This document shows positions 22,130 through 32,126 of a DNA stretch of 64,000 nucleotides, one piece after another. Below the pieces are notes generated by a model, which saw only the letters and a program-made list of their open reading frames with translations, was not told the origin of the DNA and made no database searches. The position numbers and the translations under genes were made by a program. Numbering within the stretch: the stretch's first letter is position 1; every line of letters starts with the position of its first letter. Where the stretch lies: NCBI GenBank assembly GCA_027475525.1, contig JAMWFC010000049.1, positions 1,959,553 to 2,023,552 on the forward strand. The letters are read 5' to 3'. Source of the DNA: Macrolepiota albuminosa. Taxonomy: Eukaryota; Basidiomycota; Agaricomycetes; Agaricales; Agaricaceae.

Positions 22130-23401
22130 CTATTTGGAAGTGAATTTAGCATCTTGATCGCTTACGATTGAGCTTGGCAATCCATGGAGGCGCACTATCT
22201 CCTTGAGATAGATCCACGACAAGTCCGACGCTGTCATGGTGGTTCTCACCGGAATAAGATGGACCATACTGGTCATTCTGCAGATCACTACCCAGAGGTA
22301 GTTAAAACCCTTTGACTCAGGGAACGGACCTATAAAATCCATCCTGATCGAATCCCAGGGTTTGACCAGTATGGGTAGCGAATGAAGCTTTTCCGGTGGC
22401 TTCAAAGTCGATACTTTTGACTGTTGACATAGCTCGCATGTCGAGCAAAATTGGCTCGTCTCTTTGGCCATTTGCGGCCACCAGTACCAGCGTCGCACAT
22501 AGTCCAGCGTTTTCTGAGTTCCAAAGTGGCCCACTACTCTATGGGCCTGGTCCAGGATAGTCGTAATCAACGACCTCTCCCGGGGAATGCAGATGACTTT
22601 GGACCCCGTGGGTCTGGTAAGGTAGACGAGCTGCTGCTCCACCTTGAAGCGCGGATGCGCTTGGATATTGTTCAGAATCTCTAAGAAGAGATTATCATCC
22701 TTGTATCCTTGCTGGATACGTGTGCGGAATTGCGCATTGCCTAAGTCAGCCAGTGCAGGTGTATGGTCCTGTGACTCCAGCGCTTGCTGGAGCGTTATAC
22801 CAGTACCTCCCGTAGGCACCCCTTGCCTCGTCTCTTCACTTGGCTGAGGGGCCTCATGATCCACTAGCACCTGGGCTTCGATATCGCGAGTCTCTCGCTG
22901 TTCATGCAGTTGCTTACTGTGACATGCTTCCTGCGCTTGCATGGCACGTAGCTCGACCCTATGTTCCCTGATTTCGTGGAATTGATGCAGAGGCAAATCT
23001 TTGCCCTCTGGGTCTATACGTTTGTCTGCCTGGACATAGTCATGCGCGTCATGGACGTCATCTCGAGTATCACTCTCAAAATATTGAGACAGGCAATCCG
23101 TGACTTTGTTCAATTCACCTTTTACATAGGTGATGTCAAACTGGTACCGCAACATGTAGTCAATCCAGCGACGTTGTCGCAGAGACAGGTGCACCTGAGT
23201 CTTGAAGAACTCTAGTGCTTTGTAATCCGTACTAATGTGGATCTTATATCCCATCAGTTTATCCTCCCACTTTAGGAGGGCTTCCAGGATTGCGAGTGTT
23301 TCTAACTCGTGCACAGCATAATTCTGCTGAGCAGCAGTGAATTTACGGGACATAAATCCCGCTGGTCGGCAAGTCTGCCATGTTTTACCCTGGCCAAACA
23401 T
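22130..23401 (-). CDS. pol: RNase H and integrase N-terminal part, nested gypsy
   Basis: RNase H signature region (FMSRKFTAAQQNYAVHELE, then STDYKALEFF) is followed by a spacer and the integrase zinc-binding part (HRVVGHFGTQKTLDYVRR ... CSTCELCQQSK) and core with D in RMDFIGP and D in VSDQDAKF. The frame is closed by TAG 22132-22130 in the middle of the integrase core; the same frame continues after it. The upstream end lies in a 77-bp duplication that shifts the frame. Confidence 0.88.
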   Translation of the reverse strand: MFGQGKTWQTCRPAGFMSRKFTAAQQNYAVHELETLAILEALLKWEDKLMGYKIHISTDYKALEFFKTQVHLSLRQRRWIDYMLRYQFDITYVKGELNKVTDCLSQYFESDTRDDVHDAHDYVQADKRIDPEGKDLPLHQFHEIREHRVELRAMQAQEACHSKQLHEQRETRDIEAQVLVDHEAPQPSEETRQGVPTGGTGITLQQALESQDHTPALADLGNAQFRTRIQQGYKDDNLFLEILNNIQAHPRFKVEQQLVYLTRPTGSKVICIPRERSLITTILDQAHRVVGHFGTQKTLDYVRRWYWWPQMAKETSQFCSTCELCQQSKVSTLKPPEKLHSLPILVKPWDSIRMDFIGPFPESKGFNYLWVVICRMTSMVHLIPVRTTMTASDLSWIYLKEIVRLHGLPSSIVSDQDAKFTSK

Positions 23402-25319
23402 GGCCCCAACCCCAGTCTTCGACGCATCGCAAATGAGCCAGATGGGCTCATTGATGCGTGGGTCAATTGGCCAAACATGGCCTCAACCCCAGTCTTTGAC
23501 GCATCACAAATGAGCCAGATGGGCTCGTCGATGCGTGGGTCAATTGGCCAGATGACTGGTGTTTTTGCGCATATGCACTTAATCATCTCAAAACACCGCT
23601 GATGCAGTGGTCTCCAATGAAACGGTGACCCATTCTGGGTCATGGCCATAAGTGGCCCAGTGTATGCAGTGATGTCTGGCAAGAAGTTGCCAATATAGTT
23701 CACCAGTCCGACAAATCGTTGGATATCATTATATGTGCATGGAGTACGCCACTCTCCAAGAAGTTGCCAATATAGTTCACCAGTCCGACAAATCGTTGGA
23801 TATCATTATATGTGCATGGAGTACGCCACTCTTGGATTTGGTCGAGCTTATCCATATCTGGATGAATGCCCTTCTCGTCAATGACGTGACCGAGACAATC
23901 TATACTCGTTGCGTACAACTCGCACTTCTTCCATTTGAGATAGAGACTGGCCTTCTGTAGCCATTCAAATACGACTCGTAGGTGCTGCTCATGCTCCTCA
24001 ATGGAGTTAGAAAATATGAATATATCATCTAAATAGACGTGCATGAACTTCCCGATTACATCTCGGAAGATTAAGGTCATTAGCCTCTGAAATGTCGCTG
24101 GTGCATTACAATCACCAATCTGCATGATGTTACTCACAAACATCCCCATCAGGGATGAGAACAGCGTCTTTGGTATATCCTCTTCGCAGATACAAACCTG
24201 TTCGTACGCATCTGTGAGGTCAATTTTGGACCTATACTTTGCTGTCGCGACATCTTCTCGTATTACTTCCTGGTCTGGAAGAGGTGTCACATCCTTGACT
24301 GTATTATCATTGCGCTGTCGCGCATCCAATGCCGTCCTTAACGTTCCATCCTTCTTGGGAATACAAAGTAATGGTGCAGCTTGCACCGCTGGTCGTGGTT
24401 CCCACCACTTTGCATTTATGTATCTATTCGTCTTTTCATGAAGTTGATCCTGTAGTGCTCGCGGGCAGCGAGGCAAATGATATTTGTACTGCTTGTTATC
24501 GTCAATGAGGTTGATCTCATGATTAACCTCCCACCACGGAGGAAGCTCTTTCTTCGTCCCATTGACGATATCAGCAAACTCCAGTTGCCATTGCTGGCGC
24601 AATCGAGGAATATCCTCCTCTGTAAGGCTCACAGCCTTACCTTTTCCTTTGGCTACGTGTGCTATACGCAGTTGAACCTTTGGTTCAAATTGCTCCTGTA
24701 AGGCACGTACGTGCTCCTCTGTGAGATCTCCCAGATTCAACCTTACAACCGGTTGTTTCCTTGTCGTATTTGCCGACGACTGCACGCTTCTCGCTTTCAG
24801 CGAGAGTCTGTCAAACACAATATCCGATGTTTCGGAAATCTTGTCCTCTCGTGCGTGATGGTACACTTCTCCCGTCTGGGTCGCCTGCACCCTTCCCATA
24901 GCCTGTGTCACCATTGACGCTACCAACTCATTCCACTCCCATGGCATTCGTGGGTCATACGCCCATTGCACTCCTGGCCGAGGCACTGGTCGATCCATTA
25001 GCGACCTAGTGCTACCCACAGTTCCCATTGTACTGTATACCTTGTCCTTGACGAGATCCTCAACCTTCACTCGAGAGCTAGTCGGCTGGCATTCCAGCGA
25101 CTCCACCACGCGTTTACTACGCTCATTCTTGCACTGCACAGCCTGTTTAGGCTTTCCATTGGTACACCCAGTCACATCCGGGTGCTTCCCCTTCTTCAGA
25201 GTTCCTTGAAACTCTTCCTCAGACATCAGTATAGCCGGCGAGTCTGCCGGCAGGCTTTTTGGTGGGACCTGTTCATCTTCCACCTCCTGTACAGTCGCTC
25301 TCCTGCGACCATCTAGTCA
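23302..25319 (-). CDS. pol: Reverse transcriptase part of pol, nested gypsy
   Basis: The frame runs from the TGA at 25319-25317 to 23700, where the 77-bp duplication interrupts it, and resumes at 23703-23302. About 200 residues of linker precede the RT. RT landmarks are KYHLPRCPRALQDQLHEKTN, PLLCIPKKDGTLRTALDARQ, KIDLTDAYEQV and the catalytic YLDD (HVYLDDIFIFSNS, about 24015-24050). The connection and RNase H start follow (VNYIGNFLPDITAYTGPLMA). The catalytic motif is intact, but the frame is broken by two 77-bp duplications. Confidence 0.88.
23392..23545 (-). repeat. 77-bp tandem duplication in pol (RNase H region)
   Basis: Copies at 23392-23468 and 23469-23545 differ at about five sites, mostly transitions. 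The extra copy shifts the pol frame and dropping one copy restores it. Confidence 0.95.
23681..23834 (-). repeat. 77-bp tandem duplication in pol (RT/RNase H junction)
   Basis: AAGAAGTTGCCAATATAGTT begins at 23681 and again at 23758; the copies are identical over about 75 bases. The extra copy closes the RT frame at 23700; removing it rejoins the frame. Confidence 0.95.
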
Positions 25320-25820
25320 GTTGCGTTCATCGCGCTGCTTTTCAGTTGGGCAATAGCGCCTCAACCGACCATCTGTGTCGTTTAACACCACTTTCTCTGC
25401 CTTCAAAGGCGTACCATTCACAACAATCATGTTGTTCACAAAATCCAGCAACACCTTGTTCTTACGCATAAACGGTGTACCAATGATCATGTCGTAGCGA
25501 TAAAAATTTGCTATATCCACATATTCTTTTGTCGACGTTCCTGATGTCTTTATTCTCACTTCCATGCCAAACTGCACCATGGCACGACTCCCTACAGTCC
25601 CCAGCTGGAGCATCAGCAGCTCCTCCAGTTCATGAACACAAATCGCGTTGACGTGAGCAAACTGGGGCGTAATGCCCGTAGTGGTACTCCTGGAGTCCCA
25701 CAACATCCATGCTGGATGTCCATTGACATCAACATACGTGACCAGGCACTCCTTCTTCTCAGGAGTATAGCGTGGCCTGTGCAACTTATTAGTTGCCTTC
25801 TGCAGGGTTACGCGTCTCAT
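25317..25820 (-). CDS. pol: Retropepsin-like protease section with altered active site, nested gypsy
   Basis: The section lies in the same frame as gag upstream and RT downstream and ends in a TGA. The aspartic protease motif reads W-D-S-R-S-T-T where D-S-G-S/A-T is expected, so the flap-forming Gly after D-S is Arg (AGG, one G-to-A step from GGG). Later family landmarks are present (YRYDMIIGTPFMRKNKVLLD). The Gly is almost invariant in active enzymes, so this copy is probably inactive. Confidence 0.75.
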   Translation of the reverse strand: MRRVTLQKATNKLHRPRYTPEKKECLVTYVDVNGHPAWMLWDSRSTTTGITPQFAHVNAICVHELEELLMLQLGTVGSRAMVQFGMEVRIKTSGTSTKEYVDIANFYRYDMIIGTPFMRKNKVLLDFVNNMIVVNGTPLKAEKVVLNDTDGRLRRYCPTEKQRDERN

Positions 25821-26426
25821 TCAGACGCGCTGATTTCCACGGCACTCAGTCAGTGCAAACAGGTGTTCTTCCTGGTGCTCACGAGCATAATAGTTGCTGT
25901 CATACACATCCACTGCAATGTATTCGTTGCCATCAATCTGGACGCTCTTGGCGTCATCTACTTCCAACCTGTCAGCCTCTACTTGCGGCTCCTCCTCCGT
26001 TTTGTCGACGATCTCATCATCCTCGTTGTCACTGACGACATCGCTCAGTGCCGCAGCCATATGGGCTGCTCGGATGTGTGCCTTAGGAGGGGCGGGGCAC
26101 TCCTTAGCGAAATGTCCGCTCCTGCCACAATTGTAACATGCTGAGGGATCCCCAGCAGGCCTTCTCTGGGCCGCTCCTGGAACCCCAGCGGCTTTGCCCG
26201 CCATATGCGCTGCAGGCACCACCACTCCTCTCAGTGCTACTTGATTCTGACCCAAAAAGGGTCGACTATCCTTCGCTGGCAATTGTCCAGCAGGCTTCAA
26301 CCAAGGCCGTTGGCCTCCAGGGATTGTCTTACAAACAACAAATCGCGGATTGCGATTGTTCTCCATCTCTGTCCGTTTGGCTAGGAAGGTTCCCACCTTC
26401 ACTGCCTGACGGTTCACAGTTCCTCG
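25821..26426 (-). CDS. gag: Nucleocapsid section with CCHC zinc knuckle, nested gypsy
   Basis: In frame with Gag upstream (TGA at 26429-26427) and with the protease downstream (TGA at 25823-25821). It has a single CCHC knuckle CYNCGRSGHFAKEC at about 26095-26140 followed by an acidic stretch (DNEDDEIVDKTEEEPQ). This is the usual RNA-binding part of Gag. Confidence 0.85.
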   Translation of the reverse strand, partial: RGTVNRQAVKVGTFLAKRTEMENNRNPRFVVCKTIPGGQRPWLKPAGQLPAKDSRPFLGQNQVALRGVVVPAAHMAGKAAGVPGAAQRRPAGDPSACYNCGRSGHFAKECPAPPKAHIRAAHMAAALSDVVSDNEDDEIVDKTEEEPQVEADRLEVDDAKSVQIDGNEYIAVDVYDSNYYAREHQEEHLFALTECRGNQRV

Positions 26427-28817
26427 TCAGGAACTCCGCTGCTCATAATGGTTTGCCGTCTGTGTCGACTGCTCATACCGGATGGCATATGCCAAGAATT
26501 CAGTCACATTATTGACCTCCGGAGACAAATTGTCATTGCGTATCAATGCTCTCCTCATGTCTGCGGGTATTCCGTCCAGGAATGTCTTGCGAATAGTGTA
26601 TTCGTCTGGATAGATGGCCATATTCTGTGCATGACCCACCAGGTCATCATAAAAGGTCTGGACGCCAGTCTTAGCATCATACACTGCCTTTCTAAAGGCA
26701 TCACGAGCTTCCTGCATCGTAGCAGCGTTGATGAAGCAATTGTACAGTCCTATCAGGACTTCTTTAAATGTCCAATGCAGCTTGTCGCGATTAATGTGGA
26801 GGACATGGCGACGGAACCAATTCCGAGCCTCTCCTTCTATAAATTTGTGTAGCACAAATATCCTCTCCTGGTCCATGTCGTCTCCACCATAGCAGCAGGC
26901 TGCGAGGTGGTAGCACACATCCATGGCCCAGTCCTCCAGTTGAGAGAACCTATGTCCTCCAACGTACGCACGTATGTGCTTACCATCAGATTTACGGGGA
27001 CTTACCCCAGCAGGAAACTTAAATCTGACTCCAAGGGAGTCATCCACCAGACGAGTGAGGCGGTCATGCATATGATCCATATGGATCCTGACCGCTTCAT
27101 TCATTCCCGGCGTAGTTTCACGCAATTCATGAGATGCGGGCATCAAAAATGCCCGGGGACTGCGAAACAGGTGTTCATTGGCCGTTCGTTCTGGCCGTGG
27201 GGTGGGCTGTTGCCCTACTTGTGGCTCTGCTGGTTCTCCACCAGCCTCCCTGCCACTATCACAACAATTATTATTGTCTTGATCATTATTTTTGCGATCA
27301 CAATCTCTACCGTTGTTATTGCGACGACTTGGCTCCCTCCGTTCGTAGTGACCACTACTATCATCACTACCACCCGGATCTCTGTCCGGTTCAGCAGTCC
27401 GAGCCGCGAATTGTTGCCGCATGTCATTGACAGGCGTTACACCCTCACGCCCTTCAAAGACTACCCCCTGGTTGTCAATTAACGACTCACCATGATTGCG
27501 CAAGTCCTGGTTGCATATCCTCTGGTAATTAACACGTTCATTCCAGTTGTCCACTAGGTGGACGTGTCGCACTATGTGTCGTGGTCATGTTTGCTCCTCA
27601 AGAATGTGGACTTCGTCCACCTCTTCCTTGATTGTAACTTGCTTCTGAGGTGTCTTAACCTCCTGCACTGCAAGTAGTGCCTCTGGCTCTGCCGGAGTCG
27701 TCGTCACAGTCTCCACCTCAGACAATGCCTGCTGAGGCACTCTGCTAACAATGCATTGATGGTGTGCGACGTTCTGACGCCGAACGTAGTCTTGCTGAGA
27801 CTCATTAGCCTGACGAGGCGCATTGAGCAATTCCATCGCATCCGCAATTAACGGCGCTCATCGGCGCACACTCATCTCACATTCTACGGAGTCGGCTGGA
27901 GTAGCCGTCGAGACTGCTGACTCTCGCGCCGCTTTGCACTTAAGGTATTCCACTACTTCGAGTTCGAAGATGCACACAAACAATTCGATATATTTATTCG
28001 AATCTGCACGGGGTACATCGTGGCTCCTAGCAGCCAGCAACTGTAAATGCTTTACTACATAAAGCTGCAGACACTTTTGCGTCGATTCCTTCGCGACCGC
28101 CAGATATCGGTCCAACACCAGCTGTAACTGGATCGACAAGGTCGAATGCGACCTTTTGCTTTCCTCATCATCTGAGGATTCCAGCTCGGACTCTAAGTCC
28201 ATAACTCTCCTGAGGCTGTCATGCCTCACTTGCAGCTGTTTGCTGGCCTGTCTGTGCAACTCTGGAATTCCAGGCGCTGTTGTCACCTTTTCCAGCCTTA
28301 CGACATTGTCGTCCTCCCTACTGACCACTATTGCTGGTCCTTGCGCCTGTCCTTTTATCGTCAGTGATGACGGTCCCGGTTCAGTAGCCACATCGGCCAC
28401 ATATTCCAAAAGCCGTTCAGTAGGTGCAGTCCGGAAGGGGGTACTATGCGCAAACACGCTGCCTTGTACCATTTCCGAGTACTGGGTACTATCCAGTTGA
28501 CCCTCAGAATGAACTGATGAGCTCTCGGGCAATACCGGATACATCAATGAAGGCATTTGGCTCGCTGGCAGTGACACTCCTGAGACCGTGGATCTCTCTC
28601 CTAGTTTACCACCAGGTCGTACAATGGACATCATCCGTGATACGGATAGCCCACCAGGCATTCCAAAGCTTGCGCTGATATCGCAAGGAATCTTTTCGTC
28701 CTGCTTTGGTGGAGGTTGGTATGCTGACGCAGATTGCGTCTTCACAGCTTGAAGCGCAGGTAGGTCACCTGTGTCTGCAGCTGGGAACGGAGGATCCGGA
28801 TCAAGAGAGCCAGTCAT
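26427..28817 (-). CDS. gag: Gag N-terminal and capsid sections, nested gypsy
   Basis: ATG at 28817-28815 opens a frame that continues to 26427 with two in-frame TGA codons (27860-27858 and 27587-27585). The first 320 residues are Ser/Pro-rich and then helical (QLQLVLDRYLAVAKESTQK). The capsid part lies at about 26500-27100 (FSQLEDWAMDVCYHLAACCY, then FIEGEARNWFRRHVL, then YDDLVGHAQNMAIYP), which fits the retrotransposon Gag family. The middle holds an Asn/Asp/Arg-rich run. The ATG lies 112 bases inside the 5' LTR edge, so it is the likely start of the single Gag-Pol frame. Confidence 0.8.
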
Positions 28818-28928
28818 GGAAGCACGTTTTCAACGTGATGCCAACAGAGAATTGAGAGGTTTTGATGAGAGTTGCCTAGTCGGTAACAAGCCTAGAGTCT
28901 AAAGCCGATAGCAGAAGATTTAAAAAAA
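28818..28928 (-). other. Leader of the nested gypsy element
   Basis: Between the 5' LTR and the gag ATG. The primer-binding site should lie next to the LTR (minus-strand tttttttaaatcttctgc...), but I could not match it to a particular tRNA. Confidence 0.5.
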
Positions 28929-29102
28929 TGTAACCGGAGTTACGGGTTAGAACTATCTTGTGTGTATCACACAAGTGCTAAATCAGACCGCAGTATCGGA
29001 TTTGACTAGTACTTAGAGTGAAAACAAGATGTTATCTTACATAATACTCTACTAAATGATTATAGTGTTGTTGATGCTTGTAACACAGATGACTCTGTTA
29101 CA
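28929..29102 (-). repeat. 5' LTR of the nested gypsy element
   Basis: 174 bp, ends TGTAACC...CTGTTACA on the + strand, paired with 17639-17812. Confidence 0.93.
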
Positions 29103-29107
29103 GGATG

Positions 29108-29624
29108 GATCTGTCAGACGGAGGAGCAGATCCGCCATATTCAGGGTATGGTTGACACTTTGCAGAGTTGACTTCACATCTCTACCCATCCCTCCAGTCC
29201 ATCAGCTCAGGATGATGTGGCAGTGCATCCAACAGGGCACAGTGGACTTGGACCCATTGTTGAAGAGGAAGAAACCACTCCTGACCCCACTGCTGACCAA
29301 TCTCCTGCCAGTGCTGACGTATCTGTTCCCACTGGTGACACCTCTGCCCTTGCCACTGACCAATCCCATCACACCGCTGACTTATCCGCTCTCACCGTCA
29401 CTCTGTCCCTGCTTCAACAAACATCCTCAGGAACGTCTCCCACATGAACATCTCCGTCACCCCCTCAACCATCTTCCGTCCCTCTGCCAGTCCCTGCCGA
29501 GGACCCTCTCCCTGGCCCAAGGGGACGGGCTCGCAGCAACTCCCGAAGTAGTCGGCCGCCGATGCAACGGACCCGATCATCCAGTCGGCTTACTGAGAGA
29601 CGGAAGGCAACAGAAGAGAAGTGA
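29108..29624 (+). pseudogene. 3' part of the Zn-cluster-like KDZ cargo gene
   Basis: This continues the gene cut at 17638. After removal of the gypsy element and one target copy the codon CG|G joins in frame to a helical stretch (ICQTEEQIRHIQGMVDTLQS). In-frame TGA codons follow at 29169-29171 and 29445-29447, and the frame then runs to a TGA at 29622-29624. The part after 29172 is Thr/Ser/Pro/Asp-rich and the last 50 residues are basic and Arg/Ser-rich (GRARSNSRSSRPPMQRTRSS). Both internal TGAs are best read as decayed CGA codons. The whole gene would encode about 560 residues. Confidence 0.6.
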
Positions 29625-29709
29625 AGGATGGACGATTACATATTTTTTTTTTCGCTATGACAGACATTCGTACATTTTTGTAACCCTATAGTTTACAAAA
29701 ATGTAATAT

Positions 29710-31884
29710 AACATTCCCCCCTTCCCCACATCAATGACAGCGGACTGCTCGAATGACCTTAGTGCGGCTGCTACTCCTTTTTGCTGGTGTAGACATATCA
29801 ATGTATCGAGCTGCATCCTCCTGTAACATTTGTGCTTGAGACTTGCGGGGTCGCTTGGAATTTGTTGACAATTGGTTAGGCAATGCCTTGCACTTCTTTT
29901 GGTTTTGTAATGCTGGCCTTCCCTCACCTTCAAATTGGCCATTGTCCTCATCTTGAAGAATGTCGAGCACCCTTCTTGACACTCTATATCTAGGGGAACC
30001 ATCACTAGGGCCATTAATTGGAGGGTCTGGATGGTAGTGGCATCTACCACTGCTGTATCATCACCACATCCGTCATGAATGGATTCGTCGAGAGCGGACT
30101 CGTCGTAAGCAGAAGCTGATACATTTGGTTGGGATTCGTTGTGGCGCTGAGGCTGGGAAGTGTGCGGGGAGCGCAAGACAGGCAGTAGTGTGTGTGGTAT
30201 GCTAGGTGACAGGGGAAGTGTAGGCCCCAGTTGCCACTCCAAGTTGGCTGCAGATCCGGTGACTAAAGCGGATCTGCCATCAGCAGCTCCATCATTAGCA
30301 ATGGTCCTACTGTTGCCATCGACTACCGCTGATGGTGTTGGCCTCTGTTTCCGATTTTTCCCTCTATTTTTGCATGTAGCCTTACGTGCTGCTGCTGCTG
30401 CCGCATTTTTTTCACGATCAGCTCGGGTGCCGTACTCAGCAGCTACTGCCTGCTTGTGACGGTTGAGATAAACCGTCCAGCGGAAGGTGTCACCAGATCC
30501 ATACTGTCCTTGACGGTCTCTCCAGAAGTTCAGCAGACGCAATAGCTCAGGCCGACCAAGATTATGGGGATCTTGGAATATCAGACCCTCTGGAAGATAC
30601 CTTGAATGTATGAATTGCTGATCATTGGTCCTCACTGCCTTGTAAGGAGCAGATTCATACCGGTAACCAGACACAATTTCTGATGGAGTGATCAGATGAT
30701 GAGCAAAGGTGGAGAAAACTAGGATTCACTGTAATGAGTATTTAGATAGTTCCGGACAAGCATTTCCAATTCTGCCCGAGTTTGAAATATATTTGGTCCT
30801 GGATCTGCTGGTAATATTGGGAATCCATCCCTATCCAGATCAAGGATGAGGTCATGGCGTGTAAGGATAGGAGGAGTCAAATCATGGGGTGATTGCATGT
30901 TGGACGGCATGTCTCTACCAAGAAGAGCAGACATATAATCCATCATCTTCTTGTTGAGGTCACTAACAAGGTCAGGAAAGGAGTCTTGAAAGGTAGGTCG
31001 GTTAGCATGGGTCAAGTATGACATATTGTCATGACTATAATTGGTGTCAAAATTGTTTAAAGAATGATGGCACCATATACATTCTAATAGTCATGCCTTC
31101 ATCTGCATACCAACCAACAACAGTCCAACTCAACATGCCCATCTCTCTAAATCAAAGCACATCTGCATTGTCCACATGCTTCAAACCATGCTTTTGGGCC
31201 TTCCTGGAGAGACAACAATTAGAAAGCGGAATCAAGCGAACGGATGTACAACAAATAGAGGACAGATGGGGGATGGAAGGAGTACCAACTTGCACCAAAT
31301 TTCTGGCAGATTTCCTTTTTTGCTCCATTCTGCCGCCATCTTCCGTAAACGACTTTCCTCCTGCAGTGTGAGTTGATGCATAACATTTTTGACAGCCACA
31401 TTATATTGTGCAAATGCATCCAATCCCAAGGCGTTGTGATCCTTACCCCTCAACAAGTTCTGGATCTCCTCGTTTATCTCCTTTGCCATTGTCTGCCAGA
31501 CAACATCTCGCAGTGAAGTTTTCAGGAGCACCTTTGGATCTTTATGCTGGTAATAAGGGCGCCAGCAATTCTTGATATACTGAACAACCTTCTATTCAAG
31601 CAAATGATGTCTAGTTCTTTGCAATGAGTTGCTGTACCTACTTTGATTCTCTCTGCCCACTCTTCCCCTGTCTTTGGCTCTGTCCCCTTAGTGGCCCAGT
31701 AGTTGAAGATATCCGTTAGGATTTTATCCTTCAAGATAGCAGTCCGAGCTTGAGGAGTAGTTGAGGAGCGGTAGAGTTCCTTGTATGGTTCAAAGATAGA
31801 TCTTTCTTCCACTGTAAATATTGGTTCCACTCGTCTTTTCTTTGGTGAAAATATTGGTTCAGACGGTTGCAGGAGGGCAGACAT
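29710..31884 (-). pseudogene. Orphan-family multi-exon gene of the KDZ element
   Basis: ATG 31884-31882 opens exon 1 (to 31642; ERSIFEPYKELYRSSTTPQA). A 71-nt intron (31641-31571, GTAGGT...AAG) leads to exon 2 (31570 to about 31260; NCWRPYYQHKDPK, DVVWQTMAKEINEEIQNLL, AAEWSKKGNLPEIW). Further exons are about 31203-31045, 31024-30719 (DYMSALLGRDMPSN) and 30674-29655 (LLRLLNFWRDRQGQYGSGDTFRW). An in-frame TGA lies in the third exon. As far as I recall, the same sequence pattern is abundant among uncharacterised Agaricomycete proteins; no function is known to me. The gene is divergent from the KDZ transposase, with 242 bases between the two starts, and convergent with the cargo gene ending at 29624. 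Confidence 0.5.
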
Positions 31885-32126
31885 GTTTGTAGACAATATA
31901 ATTTTCTGCAACCACATAGTTCTCAACCGAAGAATCACATGATAAAATATAGATTTTCCATTCAGTATCCGTTGATGACAAACGGATTCCGTTTGTCTTC
32001 GACAAATAGGGTCCGCTGTCTGCTGGTATCCGGCCCGTCCAAATTGGGGCATATTGCCAATATCGATGAGTGGTCTCATTAGATATCTGGTACAATGGCT
32101 AGGTCCTGGCCATACATATTTTGATC
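31885..32126. promoter_or_regulatory. Divergent intergenic region between the orphan gene and the KDZ transposase
   Basis: The 242 bases separate two divergent start codons, so they should contain both promoters. I see AT-rich stretches and repeated CGGAT/TCCGT words but no clear TATA box. Confidence 0.4.

Larger units (their letters stand above)
17639..29102 (-). mobile_element. Full-length nested Ty3/gypsy retrotransposon (11.46 kb)
   Basis: Two 174-bp LTRs (17639-17812 and 28929-29102) bound a minus-strand element with gag, zinc knuckle, protease, RT, RNase H, integrase with chromodomain-like end, and about 3 kb of further coding sequence after pol. The flanks GGACG (17634-17638) and GGATG (29103-29107) are a 5-bp target duplication with one C-to-T change at a CpG. 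A polypurine tract (attggggggta on the minus strand) abuts the 3' LTR at 17813-17823. LTRs differ at roughly a dozen sites. The insertion splits a gene whose frame is rejoined when the element and one target copy are removed. Confidence 0.93.
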
